Origin: UBA961 sp041191145
GTDB lineage: Bacteria > Bacteroidota > Ignavibacteria > Kapaibacteriales > UBA961
Assembly: GCA_041191145.1 (NCBI GenBank)
Contig: JBEEPK010000017.1
Location: forward strand, 1 to 35,629
Length of the DNA: 35,629 bases
Direction: 5' to 3'
Below the pieces are notes generated by a model, which ran no database searches, was not told the DNA's origin, and saw only the letters and a list, made by a program, of their open reading frames with translations. Of the stretch, positions 16,794-25,121 are shown in pieces. Position numbers and translations under genes: made by a program. Numbering within the stretch: position 1 is the first letter of the stretch; every line of letters starts with the position of its first letter.

Positions 16794-17258
16794 TCAATGA
16801 ATTTGTTCATCACCCTTCAAAAGCATGCGATGTATTGAATGCTTTGAGTCATCATCTTGGAATAAAAGAGAAACTACCAGCATCGTGAGCGTGGGATTGT
16901 CAATCGAGCCGATATTCATCATGATGGCTCTTTCAATCAGCATTTCAACATGCTCCGCACGCAACAATCCAATCTCGCGAAAGTGAAGCATTCTTCCCCA
17001 TGCTTCAGATGAAAACAATGCTCTTTCGGTTTCATTCAAAATACGATATGAAAGATCAGAACGCAATGCATGCTCGGTTTTCTCAGTGACTGACAACTCA
17101 ATTCTCTCAGCTATCCAACTTAAAGCTGTTGAAATTTCGGCAACAGTGAAACCTCTGTTTTCGAATTCTTTCAATTGCAATCCTGTTAGAGAGTCACCTT
17201 CCTGCATATAGCCAATGACTTCAGAGATTATCTGTAAAATGCGATCATACATGCTCAT
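16794..17258 (-). CDS. Smg/DUF494 family protein
   Basis: A 154-residue protein matching the Smg/DUF494 family by its layout. An N-terminal helical segment is followed by FENRGFTVAEISTALSWIAE (residues about 33-52), RILNETERALFSSEAWGRML, FREIGLLRAEHVEMLIERAI and a closing LTMLVVSLLF. Smg proteins are typically found next to topA/dprA in proteobacteria, and their biochemical function is not established. Here it follows ybeY after two bases and is itself followed by tRNA-Arg after five bases. There are two ATGs at the start (codons 1 and 3), and either could serve. No Shine-Dalgarno sequence is seen, which fits coupling to ybeY. Confidence 0.8.
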   Translation of the reverse strand: MSMYDRILQIISEVIGYMQEGDSLTGLQLKEFENRGFTVAEISTALSWIAERIELSVTEKTEHALRSDLSYRILNETERALFSSEAWGRMLHFREIGLLRAEHVEMLIERAIMMNIGSIDNPTLTMLVVSLLFQDDDSKHSIHRMLLKGDEQIH

Positions 17259-17260
17259 GT

Positions 17261-17695
17261 TCAGGAATTTCCTGCATGCATGTATTTGGTCTCCAGAATG
17301 CTCATTTGCTTCTTGCCTTCCGGGGTGGAGTCATCGTAACCTGCTAGGTGTAATGCGCCATGGGCGGCAAGACGGAGAATCTCTTCGGTCAATGTCACAC
17401 CATATTCGACAGCTTGATTTCTTGCTGTGTCCGCACTGATATACACTTCACCCTCCAATGGATCTTCACTTATTGGAAAAGTGATGACATCCGTTGGATA
17501 ATCATGCTTTAGAAATTCAATGTTCATTTCATGAATGCGCTCATCTGTAACGATGATGACATTCACCTCGGCTTCTTTGATTCCTTCACTTGCAAAAACC
17601 CTGCGAACAACTTCCTGAATTTTTGTTCTTGGAACCGGCTTTTGATTCGAGTCATTAAAAACTTGAACCTGAATTTTATTATTTCGAGAACTCAT
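17261..17695 (-). CDS. ybeY: Endoribonuclease YbeY (rRNA maturation factor)
   Basis: A 144-residue metal-dependent RNase of the YbeY/UPF0054 family, needed for 16S rRNA 3'-end maturation and ribosome quality control. The core motif is HGALHLAGYDD, with zinc ligands His112 and His116. The third position, usually His, is Asp122, a variation I recall as common in Bacteroidota-type YbeY, so it is not a sign of damage. Also visible are VNVIIVTDERIHEMN, the YPTDVITFP block and GEVYISAD. The start ATG overlaps the stop of the upstream unknown gene (ATGA), and the stop is two bases before smg. Confidence 0.94.
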   Translation of the reverse strand: MSSRNNKIQVQVFNDSNQKPVPRTKIQEVVRRVFASEGIKEAEVNVIIVTDERIHEMNIEFLKHDYPTDVITFPISEDPLEGEVYISADTARNQAVEYGVTLTEEILRLAAHGALHLAGYDDSTPEGKKQMSILETKYMHAGNS

Positions 17696-18123
17696 GATAG
17701 AATACTCTCCGCTATTGACATTTGCATTGCTGACATCAAAACCGCAGGATCCAACAATTCAGGATCCATGCGAAGCAATTCTCTATTTATGGGAGCAAAC
17801 ATAGAACAAGTGCAATGCTTGCCTATCACCATGCTTGATACCATTTTTTCTTCTACTCGTAGAAAGATGACTTCATCCGGCTCAAAAAGCAAAAAATGCG
17901 TGCAGCCATGAAGTTCAAAATATCCATGTCTGGTCTGCACGGAAATCAAGTAGCCTGATTCTCCATCACCAAAATCCACCGACTCATGTATGATCACCGT
18001 TTGAGATTGACCCGATGTCTCATTCGACATTTGCCATATCCACGCACTATCTTGTTTTACCGGAACAATGTCCAGCAAACTCGCCATGGCATCAATGTCT
18101 TGCTGAGAAATGGGTGTCTTCAT
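17692..18123 (-). CDS. Unknown protein upstream of ybeY
   Basis: A 143-residue soluble protein that I do not recognise. It has no signal peptide or membrane segment. The centre is beta-rich (TVIIHESVDFGDGESGYLIS, FLLFEPDEVIFLRVEEKM). It contains a His-Cys-rich patch (GKHCTCSMF) and an amphipathic C-terminal helix (DPAVLMSAMQMSIAESIL). The ATGA overlap with ybeY argues that it is a real, expressed gene and first in a unit with ybeY, smg and tRNA-Arg. A TATTTTTG box on the minus strand at 18177-18170 is a plausible -7 element, but no clear -33 was found. Confidence 0.75.
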   Translation of the reverse strand: MKTPISQQDIDAMASLLDIVPVKQDSAWIWQMSNETSGQSQTVIIHESVDFGDGESGYLISVQTRHGYFELHGCTHFLLFEPDEVIFLRVEEKMVSSMVIGKHCTCSMFAPINRELLRMDPELLDPAVLMSAMQMSIAESILS

Positions 18124-18265
18124 GGAATTTCATAGATGTTCAAATCGGTCCGCCTTATGCCGCAAAGTGCAAAAATACGATAATTCCGGTTATTTCCGGT
18201 CTAAGTACATATTCTTGACATGGAAATGAGTAGAAAGAATTCGTGCAAAAGGCCTGTTTTTTTCT

Positions 18266-18273
18266 TATCTTCG
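18266..18273 (+). promoter_or_regulatory. Possible -7 element before the heptose kinase gene
   Basis: TATCTTCG followed by CCAC, about 58 bases before the chosen ATG (18332). The same TAnnTTCGCCAC string precedes the class V aminotransferase gene (11880-11891). No convincing -33 element is seen. Confidence 0.25.
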
Positions 18274-18331
18274 CCACTTGCTTTTTTTTGAACAAAGCAT
18301 TGAATTTCTAGCTCAAAAACAGGTTTTTGAC

Positions 18332-19324
18332 ATGCAATCGATTTCTAGTTCCACGGCAAAATCCATTCTTTCTCAATGCGCCGGCAAAACTATTGCCGTT
18401 GTCGGAGATGTGATGCTGGATCGCTATTTCTGGGGTTCAGTGAGCCGAATTTCTCCTGAAGCTCCTGTTCCGGTCATTGATCTCGAGAATGAATCCCTGC
18501 ATTTAGGTGGCGCGGCCAATGTGGCGAGCAATCTACAGGCACTTGGAATCAAGCCATTATTGTGTGGTGTGATTGGAAATGACAATTCCGGAGCCTTGCT
18601 TATGGAAATTCTTGAATCCATGGGTTGCTCTTCTTCAGGCATGATTGCTTTGGAACATCGACCAACCACGGTCAAAACCCGCATCATCGGAAATAATCAG
18701 CAAATGTTACGCGTAGACCGCGAAGTTCGTGATTCCATCACTGATGCAGAAGCGGATATGCTCCTGGGTTCCATCATGAATACACCCGATTTGGCAGGAA
18801 TCATACTCGAGGACTATAATAAAGGCGTAATGACCAAATCTCTCATTCACTCCCTTTGCTCAATTGCACAAGCTCGCAATATCCCTGTTTTTGTTGATCC
18901 TAAATTTAGTCACTTCTTCGAGTATAAAGGAGTTGCCGTCTTCAAACCAAACCGTAAGGAAGCTCAAGAAGCTCTTGGATTCTCATTGAAAAGCACTGAA
19001 GACATACACAAAGCAGGAAAAGAGCTATTGCAAAGACTCGAATGCAAGAATGTACTTCTTACTCTTGGCGAACAAGGAATGATGCTTTTCGAGAATAATG
19101 GAAATATATCATCCGTACCAACAAGAGCAAGAAAAGTATCCGATGTGTCCGGAGCGGGTGATACCGCAATTGCAATGCTTGCTTCCGCAATGGCGGGTGG
19201 TGCAACGATACAACAAGCAGCTACTCTCGCAAATTATGCGGCGGGAATAGTATGTGAACAGCCCGGCATTGTTTCTGTCACACCTCAAGAAATCATTCAT
19301 GCAATTGATACCGATTTGGAATAA
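18332..19324 (+). CDS. hldA: D-glycero-beta-D-manno-heptose-7-phosphate kinase (HldA / RfaE domain I)
   Basis: A PfkB-family sugar kinase of 330 residues from the chosen start. It phosphorylates heptose-7-phosphate at O1 in the route to ADP-heptose for the LPS core. Family motifs are AVVGDVMLDRYFWG, VSRISPEAPVPVIDLE, LGGAANVASNL, the ADP-binding NRKEAQEALGF region, and the catalytic DVSGAGDTAIAMLA with the GAGD anion hole and aspartate. The nucleotidyltransferase domain of bifunctional HldE is absent, so it must be encoded elsewhere. The frame is open back to a TTG at 18278, but those residues do not match the family and lie at the possible promoter. It is followed 5 bases later by queE. Confidence 0.9.
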   Translation: MQSISSSTAKSILSQCAGKTIAVVGDVMLDRYFWGSVSRISPEAPVPVIDLENESLHLGGAANVASNLQALGIKPLLCGVIGNDNSGALLMEILESMGCSSSGMIALEHRPTTVKTRIIGNNQQMLRVDREVRDSITDAEADMLLGSIMNTPDLAGIILEDYNKGVMTKSLIHSLCSIAQARNIPVFVDPKFSHFFEYKGVAVFKPNRKEAQEALGFSLKSTEDIHKAGKELLQRLECKNVLLTLGEQGMMLFENNGNISSVPTRARKVSDVSGAGDTAIAMLASAMAGGATIQQAATLANYAAGIVCEQPGIVSVTPQEIIHAIDTDLE

Positions 19325-19329
19325 TTGTC

Positions 19330-20040
19330 ATGCCCAAATTCACTCAACCTGATGCATCAGTTCTGGAAATAGACAATTCACTTGAAACTGATTTTTATAT
19401 AAGTGAAATCTTTCATTCGATTCAGGGTGAAGGACTCAGAGCCGGCGAACGATGCGTGTTTATACGCATGCATGGTTGTTCACTTCGTTGCTCATGGTGT
19501 GATACTCCCTATGCACTCGACAAAAGAACGGGTGGGATCACAATGAAAGGCAGTGAATTATTGGAAGCAGTCAAACAATATGATTGTAAATTCATTGAAT
19601 TCACCGGTGGTGAACCGCTCGAACAATTCGCAATTCATGATCTGATGAAAACCTTTTGTGATGCAGGATATACGGTTGCAATTGAGACAGGTGGACATAT
19701 CGACATATCATTCATCGATCCAAGAGTGATTCGCATAATGGATATAAAATGTCCTGATTCAAAAATGAGCACACTGAATCATCTTCCGAATCTTCGGGTA
19801 TTAACCAAGAATGATGAAGTGAAATTTGTCCTCGCATCACGCGAAGATTATGAATGGGCAAAAAACATCATCAATGAATATGATTTGACAATTGCATGTG
19901 GAGCAATACTCATGTCTTGCGTATTCGATGCATTGCCATTCAAATCACTCGCTGAATGGATTTTGGAAGATCGATTGAATGTTCGCATGCAACTCCAGAT
20001 GCATAAATTCATCTGGGACCCCTCGATGCGCGGGGTATAA
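19330..20040 (+). CDS. queE: 7-carboxy-7-deazaguanine synthase
   Basis: A 236-residue radical SAM enzyme that makes 7-carboxy-7-deazaguanine, the precursor of queuosine. The iron-sulfur cysteines are Cys50, Cys54 and Cys57 in GCSLRCSWCDTPYAL (CxxxCxxC). It is preceded by IFHSIQGEGLRAGERCVFIR and followed by the SAM-binding EFTGGEPLEQ. Also visible are ETGGHIDI and DIKCPDS. The length is normal. It follows hldA after 5 bases. Its stop abuts the stop of the small convergent gene (20041). No other queuosine genes are in this window. Confidence 0.94.
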   Translation: MPKFTQPDASVLEIDNSLETDFYISEIFHSIQGEGLRAGERCVFIRMHGCSLRCSWCDTPYALDKRTGGITMKGSELLEAVKQYDCKFIEFTGGEPLEQFAIHDLMKTFCDAGYTVAIETGGHIDISFIDPRVIRIMDIKCPDSKMSTLNHLPNLRVLTKNDEVKFVLASREDYEWAKNIINEYDLTIACGAILMSCVFDALPFKSLAEWILEDRLNVRMQLQMHKFIWDPSMRGV

Positions 20041-20298
20041 TTAGAATGGCAAGACCATGAATGGATTATGATTATGAACGGAATCAAGAATTTCCGCTGT
20101 ATAATCACCTTCATCAGACTGCGTACAAATCAACGTTTGAGTAGAAAGCATATGCTGTTGTGACAATTCATGCAAAGTGTCTTTACAAGCATGTATCATC
20201 TCAATGAGCAATGTTCCTCGCTCAACAAAAAAACTGTAGTCTGCTTCACAGACATCGCCAAAGCAAGGAACGGCTTTGACAATTACTTCTGAACTCAT
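20041..20298 (-). CDS. Small unknown protein
   Basis: An 85-residue protein with no recognisable family. It is cysteine- and histidine-containing (CFGDVCEADYSF, HACKDTLHELSQQH) and has a plausible mixed alpha/beta pattern. It lacks a signal peptide or membrane helix. It is convergent and directly abutting with queE, and divergent from the SNF2 gene, sharing a 56-base intergenic region that contains a near-perfect palindrome. The compact packing supports a real gene, but there is no ribosome binding site and no homology to rely on. Confidence 0.5.
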   Translation of the reverse strand: MSSEVIVKAVPCFGDVCEADYSFFVERGTLLIEMIHACKDTLHELSQQHMLSTQTLICTQSDEGDYTAEILDSVHNHNPFMVLPF

Positions 20299-20311
20299 GG
20301 TTCAACTCTAT

Positions 20312-20337
20312 AATTCATGAATATATATTCTTGAATT
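20312..20337. promoter_or_regulatory. 26-base near-perfect palindrome in a divergent intergenic region
   Basis: The halves AATTCATGAATAT (20312-20324) and ATATTCTTGAATT (20325-20337) are complementary at 12 of 13 positions. It sits between the start of the 85-residue gene (-) and that of the SNF2 gene (+, ATG at 20355), where an operator would be. The sequence is AT-rich, so cruciform or chance symmetry cannot be excluded. Confidence 0.45.
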
Positions 20338-20354
20338 TTACAACTGCAATAACA

Positions 20355-23177
20355 ATGCCAAAAGATATGGATAATACATCTCCTCTGTATGAAGCAATGA
20401 AAAGGCGATCGCCAAGCGCTGGAATGAAGCGTGAAACTCCTCTTCAATTGTATTTTCAGATCAATGTTGATGAACATGGTGCATATCTACGCATCATAGA
20501 TGATTCAAGGCGTGATATTGAACCTGATCCAAGAGGATATTCCGGTCCGGTGAGAGATATACTTCAATTGATAGATGCCATTCGATTACGAACTGCATTT
20601 CAAATTGATTGGGAAAAACCCTCAGGAAGATTATATCTAGCAGATAATGAAATGTTGCTTTGGCAAATGCGAAATTGTCCGAATGTTGTAGATGCCGCCA
20701 TGAGACCTATTACTTTTGCAGAGAATGAGATTCCAGCAAAAGTAGTAGTTACCATTTCCGGAGTGGAACCACAACTCGAAACAACATTTGCCGTGGATTA
20801 TGGTCGTGAACTCATCAGTCCGATAATGGCAATCAGTGAATCTTGTGTCTATGCACAAGGAATGCTTATCGACATCAAACCACTTGGTGGGAAACCCCAA
20901 TCTTTGAGACTATTTCAAACATTTGTGTTTCCCCATGAACTCGAAAAGTATCTGTCCTTACTGTTAAGTACATATCCCGGAATCAATGTCAAATATGATA
21001 ATTACATTGTCGAAGAAGGGGAACCACTCATAACTCAACAATGTGTGTTCATTGAAAAGATTGATGCAGATAATACACTCTATTTACGCCTTTCTCAATC
21101 ATTACCAGAAACTGAACCAACGCTCATTGAAGAATTTGACATTCAACGATATGTTTCAGTCAACCCTGCAGAAAAACGAATATTGATTTCTCGTGTATTG
21201 GATAAAGACATCGCACCTCTCGTTGAGGATCTTTCAAAGAAACTCTCATTACACAAGAAGCTTTTGCGCACCTCATCTGATTTCATTGTGGATGGCACCC
21301 TCTTTATCATCCAAGAAGAATTAGCCAGAGAATTCATCCGAAAAGAATTGGAGCATATTGTCAGAGACTTTGTTGTTTATGGATCAGAAAATCTCAAGAC
21401 ATATCGCATCAAAGCTGTTACCCCAACACTCTCCGTTTCACTCTCACATGGCATTGACTTTCTCGAAGGCGATGTCGGAGTAGTCATTGACGAAGAGCAC
21501 TTCACGGTTTTTGATGCTCTTACAATGTTCAAAAATCATGGATATGTACAATTATCCAATGGGACTCAAGCTCTGCCAAATATAGAATTCATGAGGAAGC
21601 TGGAAAGGATATTCCAGAAATCGAAGAAAAAAACTCGAATCTCTTTTTTTGATCTTCCCATCATTGAAGACTTACTCGATGAAAATGCAGCAGAAAAAGC
21701 ATTCCCAAAAGCTCGCTCCATTTTTCGTGGATTCTCCACATATCAAGACAGAAACATTGAACTACCGAAGATCAATGCAGAATTGAGACCATATCAAGTA
21801 TTGGGTTTCAAATGGATGAGATATCTTCATGATAATCATCTTGGCGGTTGCTTGGCAGATGATATGGGATTGGGAAAAACATTACAAACCATCACGATGC
21901 TGGCTTCTTTGTATCCGGGTGAGAAGAAACAATCGCTCATCATCATGCCCAAGAGTTTGCTGTTCAACTGGGCTCAGGAATTACAGAAATTTGCCCCTCA
22001 GATTTCTTACTATACATATTATGGTGGAAATAGAGATTGGGATAAAGCCGATAATGCAGATGTGATTCTTACCACTTATTCTGTACTGAGAAATGATATC
22101 GAAGAATTGCGCGAGAAAGATTTTCACATGGTGGTCTTGGATGAGTCTCAAAATATCAAGAATCTCAATTCAAGAACTGCAAGAGCAGCTCTTCTCCTTC
22201 GTTCGGATTGCAGATTTGCACTTTCAGGTACCCCGATTGAGAATAATATCGGTGAACTCTATGCATTATTCCGCTTTTTGAACCCATCAATGTTCGGAAG
22301 TCCTGATGAATTCTCACGCATGTATGCCATGCCGATTCAAAGAGACAATAGTAAGGAGATTGCATCAGAATTGCGTAGAAAAATATTCCCCTTCATTTTG
22401 AGAAGACTCAAGCGTGAAGTGGCAAAGGAATTGCCCGAAAGAATAGAGCAAACGCTTTATGTCGAAATGTCTCCCGAGCAACAGACATATTATGAGCAAA
22501 GAAGAAATTTCTACTATCAGACTATTCGCGAAGAAATTCTTACCGAAGGTCTTCAAAAGTCACAGTTTCATATTTTACAAGCACTCAGCGATTTACGACA
22601 AATCGCATCATGTCCTGAAGTCAAAACCGAAGGCACTATCATCTCTCCAAAACGCGAAGTATTGATGGAACATGTATTGGACGCTGTTGCGAATGGACAT
22701 AAAATTCTCATCTTCTCAAATTATGTTGGAGCAGTCAATACCATCGAAGAAGAGTTGAACAAAGCAGGAATCGGACATGTCGTAATGACGGGTTCATCCA
22801 CCAATAGACAGAAGATTGTTGAGAAGTTCCAACAAGATGAATCAATACGCGCTTTTGTTATGACACTAAAAACCGGTGGCCTTGGTTTAAATCTTACTGC
22901 CGCCGACATGATCTTTCTATATGATCCATGGTGGAATATCGCAGCCGAAAATCAAGCTATTGACAGATCCCATAGAATTGGTCAGAAGAATACTGTATTG
23001 AGTTATAAATTGATTGCTCGTGGTTCAATCGAAGAAAAAATACTCAAACTGCAGGATCGCAAGCGTGAACTATTTGATGCCATCATCTCAACCGATGGAA
23101 CTTCCCTAAAAGCATTGACCGAAGAAGACATAGAATATATACTCGGCGAAGGAGAGTCAGATGATCATACAAGATGA
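20355..23177 (+). CDS. SNF2-family DNA translocase/helicase-like ATPase
   Basis: A large SNF2/RapA-type ATPase of 940 residues from the chosen ATG (a TTG eight codons upstream lies inside the palindrome). The N-terminal half (about 1-470) is not recognisable. The motor follows: motif I DDMGLGKTLQT with Lys508, motif II DESQ at 596-599 (usual DEAQ/DEAH), motif III SGTPIENN, motif V KTGGLGLNLTAADMI, DPWWN, and motif VI QAIDRSHRIGQ. These proteins move along double-stranded DNA and remodel bound proteins rather than unwind strands. The next gene begins inside its 3' end (17-base overlap, with AAGGAGAG ahead of it), so the two products are probably partners. Function is unknown; DNA repair, transcription recycling or defence are all possible. 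Confidence 0.9.
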   Translation: MPKDMDNTSPLYEAMKRRSPSAGMKRETPLQLYFQINVDEHGAYLRIIDDSRRDIEPDPRGYSGPVRDILQLIDAIRLRTAFQIDWEKPSGRLYLADNEMLLWQMRNCPNVVDAAMRPITFAENEIPAKVVVTISGVEPQLETTFAVDYGRELISPIMAISESCVYAQGMLIDIKPLGGKPQSLRLFQTFVFPHELEKYLSLLLSTYPGINVKYDNYIVEEGEPLITQQCVFIEKIDADNTLYLRLSQSLPETEPTLIEEFDIQRYVSVNPAEKRILISRVLDKDIAPLVEDLSKKLSLHKKLLRTSSDFIVDGTLFIIQEELAREFIRKELEHIVRDFVVYGSENLKTYRIKAVTPTLSVSLSHGIDFLEGDVGVVIDEEHFTVFDALTMFKNHGYVQLSNGTQALPNIEFMRKLERIFQKSKKKTRISFFDLPIIEDLLDENAAEKAFPKARSIFRGFSTYQDRNIELPKINAELRPYQVLGFKWMRYLHDNHLGGCLADDMGLGKTLQTITMLASLYPGEKKQSLIIMPKSLLFNWAQELQKFAPQISYYTYYGGNRDWDKADNADVILTTYSVLRNDIEELREKDFHMVVLDESQNIKNLNSRTARAALLLRSDCRFALSGTPIENNIGELYALFRFLNPSMFGSPDEFSRMYAMPIQRDNSKEIASELRRKIFPFILRRLKREVAKELPERIEQTLYVEMSPEQQTYYEQRRNFYYQTIREEILTEGLQKSQFHILQALSDLRQIASCPEVKTEGTIISPKREVLMEHVLDAVANGHKILIFSNYVGAVNTIEEELNKAGIGHVVMTGSSTNRQKIVEKFQQDESIRAFVMTLKTGGLGLNLTAADMIFLYDPWWNIAAENQAIDRSHRIGQKNTVLSYKLIARGSIEEKILKLQDRKRELFDAIISTDGTSLKALTEEDIEYILGEGESDDHTR

Positions 23178-24990
23178 TTTATCATCATTGGTACAGGAAA
23201 TCTGTGACTATTATACGCATGCAGAACTTTCTTTGGCATATACAGAATATCTCCGTGGCCAGGTCTTAATTCATTCATCTCATAAGGCACTCAAAGAATT
23301 CAAAGATATTGCACGCTCATCAGATATACCCGAGAAGATCATCATTGCTAATCTCTATGCAACGATTGTCAAGAATGATGACTTGGCTTCTACTCTCATC
23401 GACTATTTGCACGATCCAGTTTTTGAAACATTACAGTATGTGGTATGGCGCGGTCCTTGTCATGCTGTCAAAAGTTCTGCTCAACATGTCACGGAAATTG
23501 ACAAAATTCAATACTCTGAAGATTCAGTTCTTCCATCCATGGCTTTTCCAAAACAGGAATATGCACTACTCGCTTTGGATGAATTGACTCCACCGATTAT
23601 GCGAAGGGTTCAAACCTCCAAAATCAGTCGTTACCAAAATGTGTGGTTTTATCTCCCACCACTTCTTCGAAATGCATTCCGTGAGGTCATGGAATCACCT
23701 ATTTCAAAGTATCCGAAATCTACTGAGGAATTGCCTCATCCACCGAAAGGAGGATGGTATTTATACGAATCTCAACATAGATTACCGGAGATAATTCGCG
23801 ATTTGATTCCAAGAGTTCAAAGAGATTTTTATATCGAAGAATGTACTTTCCCGGGTTCTTTGCAAAGAAAGAAAACAAAATCTCTGATTTCCATGTTTTC
23901 ACTTCCAGAATTGTTTCCTGACAATAGAGAATTCGATACCATTTCCACAAATCCACTCATTTGGATGATAATGCATGGTCCATCTTCTGAAACTCTCTAC
24001 AAATCAAGCGGAATGGACATTATTCGAGTCTATTTCGAAATGTTGGTCAAACATAATCTACCTATAAAAGATTATGTACTGCATTTTGTACATGACAATG
24101 ATGTTAAAAACAATATATCTACGATTTGTGCCGGAATCCCCCAACTCCTGGAATTCTGTTCAAAGGGTTCCTGGATTGACATTGAATCATTGATAGATGC
24201 AATCATGATTCATGAAATTCTCCCACCATTGTATCCGGAACTCCCATCCCGAGAAGATGCAGGATTTATTAACTTGTCAACCTATGATAAGCCTGCAATA
24301 GATCCTATGTCTTATAGAGAAGCCATTTATCCAACTCTCATCAGAGGAATATTGGGAATATTGGGTTCATTGGGCATACTTGATTTTCTCTCCGTCATTC
24401 CAAACAATCATCACTATCAATTGAAAGGATTTAAATATGTATCACCTTGGGATTGCATTGTACACGCAAAAATCACAGATATAGGACTCATACTCCTCGG
24501 AAAACAAGATGATGAAGTGATCAATATACCTGAAAACCAAGATGACCCGTTTCTTCTTGATCAGGAGAGATTGATCATTACTGTGAGAGGAAATGCAGCC
24601 CACAGACAATTGGCGATTTCCCAATATGCAGTGAAAGTTGGAGGACAGTTCTTTCAAGTTGATCCTACAGTCTTTACGAAAGGATGCCGTACAGTAAAAG
24701 ACATTCAACATAAGATCACAGAATTCAGAAATCTTATCGGAATTGAATTACCTGATAATTGGGAACAATTTTTTCATGATTTAATCGACAAATCAAATGC
24801 TTTGATTCCCGAGCCAACATCTCTTGTATTCAGATTGAAAGATCATCCCGACCTGACTAGACTTTTTGCAATAGATCCTGAGTTAAGATTATTAACAAAG
24901 AGAGCAGAAGGATTCAGAATCATCATAAACAAAGCTGACCTAAACAGAGTGAACAAAAGACTAGGGGATTTAGGGTATTTTATAGAGTAA
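23161..24990 (+). CDS. SNF2-partner protein with C-terminal XPB/Ssl2-N-terminal-like domain
   Basis: A 609-residue protein without helicase motifs. The first 370 residues are unrecognised. Residues about 375-430 look like a winged helix (YREAIYPTLIRGILGILGSL). From about 440 to the end the pattern fits the helicase-associated domain found at the N-terminus of XPB/Ssl2-type helicases: ITDIGLILLGK, a LIITVRGN beta segment, VFTKGCRTVKDIQHKITEFR, DNWEQFFHDLID, DPELRLLTKRAEGFRII and a closing LNRVNKRLGDLGYFI. This is pattern recognition, not a search. The start is well fixed by a strong AAGGAGAG and a 17-base overlap with the SNF2 gene. It probably provides DNA or protein contacts for the SNF2 motor. 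Confidence 0.7.
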   Translation: MIIQDDLSSLVQEICDYYTHAELSLAYTEYLRGQVLIHSSHKALKEFKDIARSSDIPEKIIIANLYATIVKNDDLASTLIDYLHDPVFETLQYVVWRGPCHAVKSSAQHVTEIDKIQYSEDSVLPSMAFPKQEYALLALDELTPPIMRRVQTSKISRYQNVWFYLPPLLRNAFREVMESPISKYPKSTEELPHPPKGGWYLYESQHRLPEIIRDLIPRVQRDFYIEECTFPGSLQRKKTKSLISMFSLPELFPDNREFDTISTNPLIWMIMHGPSSETLYKSSGMDIIRVYFEMLVKHNLPIKDYVLHFVHDNDVKNNISTICAGIPQLLEFCSKGSWIDIESLIDAIMIHEILPPLYPELPSREDAGFINLSTYDKPAIDPMSYREAIYPTLIRGILGILGSLGILDFLSVIPNNHHYQLKGFKYVSPWDCIVHAKITDIGLILLGKQDDEVINIPENQDDPFLLDQERLIITVRGNAAHRQLAISQYAVKVGGQFFQVDPTVFTKGCRTVKDIQHKITEFRNLIGIELPDNWEQFFHDLIDKSNALIPEPTSLVFRLKDHPDLTRLFAIDPELRLLTKRAEGFRIIINKADLNRVNKRLGDLGYFIE

Positions 24991-25049
24991 TAAATTTTAT
25001 TTTTTAATTAATTATAATTTTATTTAATTTGCATCGTTTATAAGAAACA

Positions 25050-25078
25050 TGTCGAAATCATGGCATTCTGTTTCGACA
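25050..25078. promoter_or_regulatory. Inverted repeat in the leader of the four-gene cassette
   Basis: Perfect 8-base arms TGTCGAAA (25050-25057) and TTTCGACA (25071-25078) with a 13-base centre, in a very AT-rich 131-base gap and 43 bases before the next ATG. No T-tract follows directly, so an operator or leader hairpin is more likely than a terminator. Confidence 0.45.
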
Positions 25079-25121
25079 CATTGATAAAAGGGGTATTTAT
25101 TTTTTTTAACAGGGGATTTAT

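Noticed and set aside
17324..17361. Loss of the third metal-binding histidine in YbeY (GYDD instead of GYDH)
   Set aside because: From memory this change is common in Bacteroidota-type YbeY; the remaining motif is intact, so it is not treated as damage.
18186..18200. Repeated TTCCGGT/TTTCCGGT upstream of the ybeY unit
   Set aside because: Only two short imperfect copies in a 200-base gap; not enough to claim an operator or repeat element.
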